Origin: an uncultured Eudoraea sp.
GTDB taxonomy: Bacteria > Bacteroidota > Bacteroidia > Flavobacteriales > Flavobacteriaceae
Length of the DNA stretch: 64,000 bases
Direction of reading: 5' to 3'
Assembly: GCF_947490415.1 (NCBI RefSeq)
Contig: NZ_CANLGX010000004.1
Location: 434,001-498,000 of the forward strand
The translations under genes and the position numbers were made by a program. Under the pieces are notes generated by a model, which saw only the letters and a program-made list of their open reading frames with translations, was not told the origin of the DNA and did not search any database. Below, in pieces: positions 59,765 to 64,000 of this stretch; the first letter of the stretch is position 1, and the number at the start of each line of letters is the position of its first letter.

Positions 59765-60604
59765 ATGAAAGCAATTTTCGATCATATTTCTTTTGAATGC
59801 AGCAAAATTGTAACCCAGTCGTACAGTACATCCTTTTCGCTCGCTACAAAGATGTTATCCTCCTCCATAAGGAGTGACATTTACAACATATATGGTTTTG
59901 TTCGATGTGCAGACGAAATAGTCGATGCTTTTCATGACTATGACAAAGAATCATTGTTTAACAAATTTGAAGGGGATCTTGAGGCAAGCTTAAATGACCA
60001 AATAAGCCTGAATCCTATATTAAATGCCTTTCAACATACTTACCATAAATACAAAATTCCACATCATTTGGTAATGTCATTTATGAAAAGTATGAGAATG
60101 GATCTCAAGAAAAGCGTTTATAGTACGGAAGCAGAATTTAAAGAATATATTTATGGATCTGCGGACGTTGTAGGCCTAATGTGTCTTCGCGTTTTTGTTA
60201 AAGGAGACGATGAGCGTTATGAAGCACTAAAGGCTTCTGCCATGGCTTTAGGGTCTGCGTTTCAAAAGGTTAACTTTCTCAGAGACCTTAAGGCAGATTA
60301 TGAGCATTTAAATCGTTCTTATTTTCCAAATACCAACCTCCTGGAATTAGATGAAACGTCTAAACTAAGGATTGTTGAAGAGATCAAAGCAGATTTTAAA
60401 ATGGGATATGACGGAATAGTTGAGCTTCCTAATGAAGCAAAATTTGGTGTTTATACTGCCTATAAATATTATTATAAATTGCTGAACAAGTTACAAAAAA
60501 CACCGTCTTTGGAAATTAAAAATGCCAGAATACGGGTTCCTAACTATCAAAAATTCGGACTTCTTGCAAAGTCTTATGTAAATTATAAACTGAACTTATA
60601 TTAG
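59765..60604 (+). CDS. crtB: Phytoene synthase CrtB
   Basis: A 279-residue squalene/phytoene synthase family enzyme. The two Asp-rich motifs are present: CADEIVDAFHDYD near residue 50 and NFLRDLKADYEHLNRSYFP near 175, which bind the magnesium and diphosphates. It joins two geranylgeranyl diphosphates to phytoene. It starts 10 bases after crtI and ends 1 base before crtZ. No unusual feature is seen. Confidence 0.94.
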   Translation: MKAIFDHISFECSKIVTQSYSTSFSLATKMLSSSIRSDIYNIYGFVRCADEIVDAFHDYDKESLFNKFEGDLEASLNDQISLNPILNAFQHTYHKYKIPHHLVMSFMKSMRMDLKKSVYSTEAEFKEYIYGSADVVGLMCLRVFVKGDDERYEALKASAMALGSAFQKVNFLRDLKADYEHLNRSYFPNTNLLELDETSKLRIVEEIKADFKMGYDGIVELPNEAKFGVYTAYKYYYKLLNKLQKTPSLEIKNARIRVPNYQKFGLLAKSYVNYKLNLY

Positions 60605-60605
60605 C

Positions 60606-61055
60606 ATGAAAATTGTAATTTGGATTTTAGTTTTCCTTGGCACCTTCGGTTTTATGGAGTTTATGGCCTGGTTTACTCACAAGTACATAATGCATGGGTT
60701 TTTATGGGTTTTGCACAGTGATCATCATAAAAAAGATCATGGTTCCTGGTTTGAACGCAATGATGCATTCTTTATTTTTTATGCAGTTGTTAGCATGACC
60801 TTCTTTTATTTAGCATCCTATACGTCTTTCTGGTACGGTTGGCCCTTAGGCTTTGGAATTATGGCGTATGGTGCAACTTATTTTTTAGTTCATGACATTT
60901 TTATTCACCAACGGTTTAAAATGTTTAGAAATGCAAATAACTGGTATGCCAAAGGTGTACGGCGAGCACATAAAATGCACCATAAGCATATTGGTAAAGA
61001 AGATGGAGAGTGTTTTGGTATGTTGTTTGTTCCTTTTAAGTATTTTAAGAAATAA
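60606..61055 (+). CDS. crtZ: Beta-carotene hydroxylase CrtZ
   Basis: A 149-residue diiron hydroxylase of the CrtZ/fatty acid hydroxylase type with membrane helices and four His clusters: HKYIMHG, HSDHHKKDHG, HDIFIH and HKMHHKH. It adds hydroxyl groups to beta-carotene, giving zeaxanthin. The cyclase needed to make beta-carotene from lycopene is not in this window, so it must lie elsewhere. It is the last gene of the operon. Confidence 0.92.
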   Translation: MKIVIWILVFLGTFGFMEFMAWFTHKYIMHGFLWVLHSDHHKKDHGSWFERNDAFFIFYAVVSMTFFYLASYTSFWYGWPLGFGIMAYGATYFLVHDIFIHQRFKMFRNANNWYAKGVRRAHKMHHKHIGKEDGECFGMLFVPFKYFKK

Positions 61056-61111
61056 ATAGTCTTAAATAATTATCCGGTATAACAGTCAATTCCTACGCTT
61101 CCAAGTTTTTA

Positions 61112-61669
61112 TTATTTTAAGAGACCATCCAATAAAATATGAACGCTTTCTGAGTTCCAATCAGCAGATCCTGTCTCTGCTATAACAATATTCCCTTTTT
61201 TATCAATGATAAACGTTGTTGGCAAAGCCGGGGAATAAAGGGTTTTTGGTGTAAATCCAGATTCGAAATAAACCGGTAAATTATAATTTTTCTTTGTTAT
61301 GAAGTTCGACACCTTTTCTTTTTTATCCCGGGCAATAAATAAAAATGTGACCTTTTCCCCATAGTCGTTATACAACAGTTGTAAACCGGGCATTTCTGCA
61401 ACACACGGTGGACACCAGGTAGCCCAAAAATTTATAAATATAACATCACCCTTGTAATCTTTGAGATTCACCACAGTACCTTTTGAATTTACCAGTTTAA
61501 AATCATAATCCTCTAAAAACTGCTGAGCTCTCTCTTCAACAGGAACAGGATTATGAGATATTAACCTGTTAAGATATACTTTGGCGTGAAAACCTATCGG
61601 TGTAAAAAAATAAAGCGCCAATAATAGAATTATCGCAATATTGATTAGCTGTGTCCTTTTTAATTTCAC
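61112..61669 (-). CDS. TlpA-like membrane-anchored thioredoxin
   Basis: A membrane segment (about 8-28) anchors a periplasmic TlpA/ResA-type thioredoxin fold with Cys86 and Cys89 in ATWCPPCVAEMPG. It probably keeps cytochrome c or other periplasmic thiols reduced. GTG start, 2 bases downstream of its paralog's stop, so the two form an operon. The pair shares the N-terminal layout (TPIGFHAKVYLN and TPLGYYGKILLN), pointing to tandem duplication. Confidence 0.87.
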   Translation of the reverse strand: MKLKRTQLINIAIILLLALYFFTPIGFHAKVYLNRLISHNPVPVEERAQQFLEDYDFKLVNSKGTVVNLKDYKGDVIFINFWATWCPPCVAEMPGLQLLYNDYGEKVTFLFIARDKKEKVSNFITKKNYNLPVYFESGFTPKTLYSPALPTTFIIDKKGNIVIAETGSADWNSESVHILLDGLLK

Positions 61670-61671
61670 TT

Positions 61672-62229
61672 CTATTTTGTTAGTTCATTGAGCAGATTAT
61701 AGATTGTATTATTATCCCAATCGGCAATTCCTTTTTGTTTTACGCGAATATTGCCCTCTTTATCAATTATGTATGAAGAAGGCGGCTCAAGAATAGCCAA
61801 GGGAGATCTCTCACCAATAATAAGATAGGTTACCGGAAAAGTAAATTTATTTTCTTTCATAAACTCTTCTACGGGAAGTCTCTCTTCATCAGTTATAATA
61901 TAGAAATCGACCTTATTCTTATATTTATCATAAAGATTCTGTATACTTTTAAGTTCTGCCGCACAGGGCAATCGCCATGAAGCCCAGAAATTTATAAAAA
62001 CTACATTTCCTTTGGATTTTTCAAAATTGAAGAACTCCCAATTCGCATTTTTTAACTTCCAGTTGTAATCCGATATTTGTTGTTGTTCTGCAACTTCAAT
62101 TACCTCCGGACGAAAGGAAAATATTTGGTTCAATAAAATTTTACCATAATACCCAAGTGGAGTCACAAAAAATGAAAGCACGAAAGCCATGAATAGTATA
62201 TTGAGTATGGTTTTCCTACTTACTTTCAT
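61672..62229 (-). CDS. TlpA-like thioredoxin paralog lacking the first active-site cysteine
   Basis: This is the tandem paralog of 61112-61669 with the same membrane anchor, length and fold. The active site reads FWASWRLPCAAEL: Arg86 stands in place of the nucleophilic Cys, and only Cys89 remains, so it cannot do classical disulfide exchange. It may bind a partner or form a mixed disulfide. ATG 62229 is preferred to a TTG at 62247. It lies 2 bases before the active paralog. It converges with nothing; aconitase is upstream on the same strand with a terminator between. Confidence 0.83.
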   Translation of the reverse strand: MKVSRKTILNILFMAFVLSFFVTPLGYYGKILLNQIFSFRPEVIEVAEQQQISDYNWKLKNANWEFFNFEKSKGNVVFINFWASWRLPCAAELKSIQNLYDKYKNKVDFYIITDEERLPVEEFMKENKFTFPVTYLIIGERSPLAILEPPSSYIIDKEGNIRVKQKGIADWDNNTIYNLLNELTK

Positions 62230-62254
62230 ATTATTGTTGATTGACAAAACTAAA

Positions 62255-62280
62255 TAACTCCCGAGAAATATCGGGAGTTA
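62255..62280 (-). terminator. Intrinsic terminator after aconitase
   Basis: TAACTCCCGA and TCGGGAGTTA form a perfect 10-bp stem with a 6-base loop. On the minus strand a T-rich tail follows. It ends the aconitase transcript before the TlpA-like pair. Confidence 0.85.
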
Positions 62281-62303
62281 CTTTACTTAATTACAGTTGC
62301 GAA

Positions 62304-64000
62304 TTATGCCGCATTATCCTTCTTTATAACATTAAGAGCGGAGCCTTGGTGAAACCATTCAATCTGCTGCAGATTGTAGGTGTGTTTCGCCTGGATTAAA
62401 TCCTTGGTACCATCTGCATGTACAACTTCAATAGTCAATGGTTTATCTGGTGCAAATTCTTTAATATCAATGAAGTTAAAAGTGTCATCTTCCTGAATAA
62501 GGTCATAGTCACTTTCATTAGTAAAAGTCAATGCTAACATCCCCTGTTTTTTCAGATTGGTTTCGTGAATACGGGCAAAAGACTTTACAAGGACCGCCGC
62601 TACACCCAAATGTCTGGGTTGCATAGCCGCATGTTCACGGGAAGATCCTTCACCATAATTGTGGTCACCAACTACAATGGTCTTTATACCTTTGGCCTTA
62701 TACGCTCTCTGCGTATCCGGCACACCACCATATTCTCCATTCAATTGGTTTTTTACAAAATTGGTCTTTTTGTTAAAGGCATTTACAGCGCCGATCAAAG
62801 TGTTATTAGCAATATTATCAAGGTGACCTCTGTATCTAAGCCATGGGCCAGCCATTGAAATATGGTCTGTAGTACATTTACCAAATGCTTTAATCAGAAG
62901 CTTCATGTTTTGAAGACTATCCGAAGAAATTGGGACAAATGGTTCCAAAACCTGCAGCCTTTCAGAATCTTTTGCTACAATTACTTCAACCCCACTGCCA
63001 TCTTCATCAGGAGCGAGGTACCCCGCATCATCAACCTCAAAACCTTTTGGAGGTAATTCAATTCCCTCTGGTTCTTTTAATTTAATTTCCTTTCCATCTT
63101 CATTTAAAAGTGTATCGTTCATAGGATCAAAATCCAATCTTCCAGAAAGCGCAATGGCTGCTACCATTTCGGGAGAACCTACAAAGGCATGCGTGTTGGG
63201 GTTACCATCTGCTCTTTTAGAGAAATTTCGGTTAAAAGAATGCACAATAGTGTTTTTCTCCTCCCCTTTGAGATCACTTCTGTCCCATTGTCCAATGCAA
63301 GGACCACATGCGTTGGTGAAAATGGTTGCCCCCAGATTTTCAAATATCTGCAATAGGCCGTCTCGTTCAGCAGTAAATCTGATTTGTTCTGATCCCGGAT
63401 TGATTCCAAAATCGGACTTAGGTTTTATATTATTGTCCACCGCCTGTTTTGCAATAGATGCAGCCCTGGTTAAATCTTCATAGGAAGAATTGGTACATGA
63501 CCCAATAAGGCCCCAGTCAACCTGAATAGGCCAGTCATTTTTCCTGGCTTTAGGACCAAGTTCACCTACAGGAGTGGCCAAATCTGGTGTAAAAGGACCG
63601 TTAAGATGAGGTCTTAGATCATTTAAATTAATTTCTATAAGTTCATCGAAGTACTTCTCCGGTTCCGCATAGACCTCTGAATCTGCTGTCAGATACTCCT
63701 TTACTTCATTCGCCGCATCGGCAATATCACTTCTGTCTGTTGCACGAAGATATCGTTCCATAGAGGCATCATAACCAAAGGTGGAGGTAGTAGCACCTAT
63801 TTCTGCACCCATATTACATATCGTGCCCTTTCCGGTACAAGAAAGGTTCTTAGCCCCTTCACCAAAATATTCTACAATTGCTCCGGTTCCCCCTTTTACA
63901 GTTAGAATACCAGCAACCTTTAATATCACATCTTTAGCAGAAGTCCAACCTGAAATTTTACCCGTGAGCTTGACACCAATTAATTTTGGAAACTTCAGTT
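62304..64000 (-). CDS. Aconitate hydratase, 3' part (gene runs off the right edge)
   Basis: The frame stays open through the right edge, so the window lacks the 5' part of the gene. The TCA-cycle enzyme converts citrate to isocitrate with a [4Fe-4S] cluster. Two of the cluster ligand regions are visible: [13 protein letters not shown] and [15 protein letters not shown]. The swivel domain follows with [19 protein letters not shown]. The sequence resembles the mitochondrial-type aconitase found in Bacteroidota, which is about 750 residues. A terminator hairpin follows the stop. Confidence 0.94.
   Translation of the reverse strand, partial: LKFPKLIGVKLTGKISGWTSAKDVILKVAGILTVKGGTGAIVEYFGEGAKNLSCTGKGTICNMGAEIGATTSTFGYDASMERYLRATDRSDIADAANEVKEYLTADSEVYAEPEKYFDELIEINLNDLRPHLNGPFTPDLATPVGELGPKARKNDWPIQVDWGLIGSCTNSSYEDLTRAASIAKQAVDNNIKPKSDFGINPGSEQIRFTAERDGLLQIFENLGATIFTNACGPCIGQWDRSDLKGEEKNTIVHSFNRNFSKRADGNPNTHAFVGSPEMVAAIALSGRLDFDPMNDTLLNEDGKEIKLKEPEGIELPPKGFEVDDAGYLAPDEDGSGVEVIVAKDSERLQVLEPFVPISSDSLQNMKLLIKAFGKCTTDHISMAGPWLRYRGHLDNIANNTLIGAVNAFNKKTNFVKNQLNGEYGGVPDTQRAYKAKGIKTIVVGDHNYGEGSSREHAAMQPRHLGVAAVLVKSFARIHETNLKKQGMLALTFTNESDYDLIQEDDTFNFIDIKEFAPDKPLTIEVVHADGTKDLIQAKHTYNLQQIEWFHQGSALNVIKKDNAA

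Overview
The window looks like a chromosomal segment of a low-GC marine-type Bacteroidota, most likely Flavobacteriaceae. Supporting signs are AT-rich intergenic DNA, few recognisable Shine-Dalgarno sequences, promoters with the Bacteroidota -7 element TAnnTTTG, many signal-peptide and lipoprotein hydrolases, a carotenoid crtI-crtB-crtZ operon and GH51/GH43/GH67 hemicellulases. I see no phage, plasmid, CRISPR array or intact insertion sequence.

Layout. 0-3.5 kb: small single genes (SHOCT protein, SDR-like protein, OsmC, SRPBCC protein) separated by a degenerate dispersed repeat, then a candidate structured RNA. 3.7-11.2 kb: a secreted BNR-propeller protein and a very large AsmA-like protein with tandem modules. 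11.3-17.6 kb: an esterase/YceI/methyltransferase operon, a PepSY protein and a LytS/LytTR two-component system with a Tat-type dienelactone hydrolase; three pairs of 21-bp-spaced direct repeats are probable LytTR sites. 17.7-34.8 kb: a hemicellulose locus (two type-B carboxylesterases, Nudix-type regulator, sugar isomerase-like protein, GH3, two GH51, GH43, GH67, TolB-like protein, a GH3 relic) without SusC/SusD. 34.9-54.8 kb: a stress island with six tandem-domain universal stress proteins, a hibernation factor, thioredoxin, a beta-CASP RNase, an ATP-cone nuclease, an eRF1-like protein, three paralogous helical proteins, a PAS-LOV-PAS histidine kinase, a REC-Crp/Fnr response regulator, a LytTR regulator and an ABC exporter. 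55-64 kb: tRNA-Leu, a DUF1080/Gfo-Idh pair, a CarH-like B12 photoreceptor with the carotenoid operon, two TlpA-like proteins and the 3' part of aconitase.

Main discovery. A composite promoter, TGAY-N4-RTCA followed by exactly 23 bases and then a TAnnTTTR-like -7 box, recurs at 11 sites serving 12 promoters. It precedes nearly every transcription unit of the stress island and also the SHOCT gene about 36 kb away. The geometry is that of a class-II Crp/Fnr activator site (centre near -41). The obvious candidate regulator is the REC-Crp/Fnr protein encoded inside the island. Its partner kinase carries a LOV domain with the photoactive Cys and all flavin-contact residues I can check. The kinase and regulator appear to lie at the end of an operon (hpf-usp-HK-RR) that itself starts with this promoter, so the circuit is predicted to be self-activating. 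With the adjacent CarH-like regulator over the crt genes, the segment looks like a light- and stress-response island.
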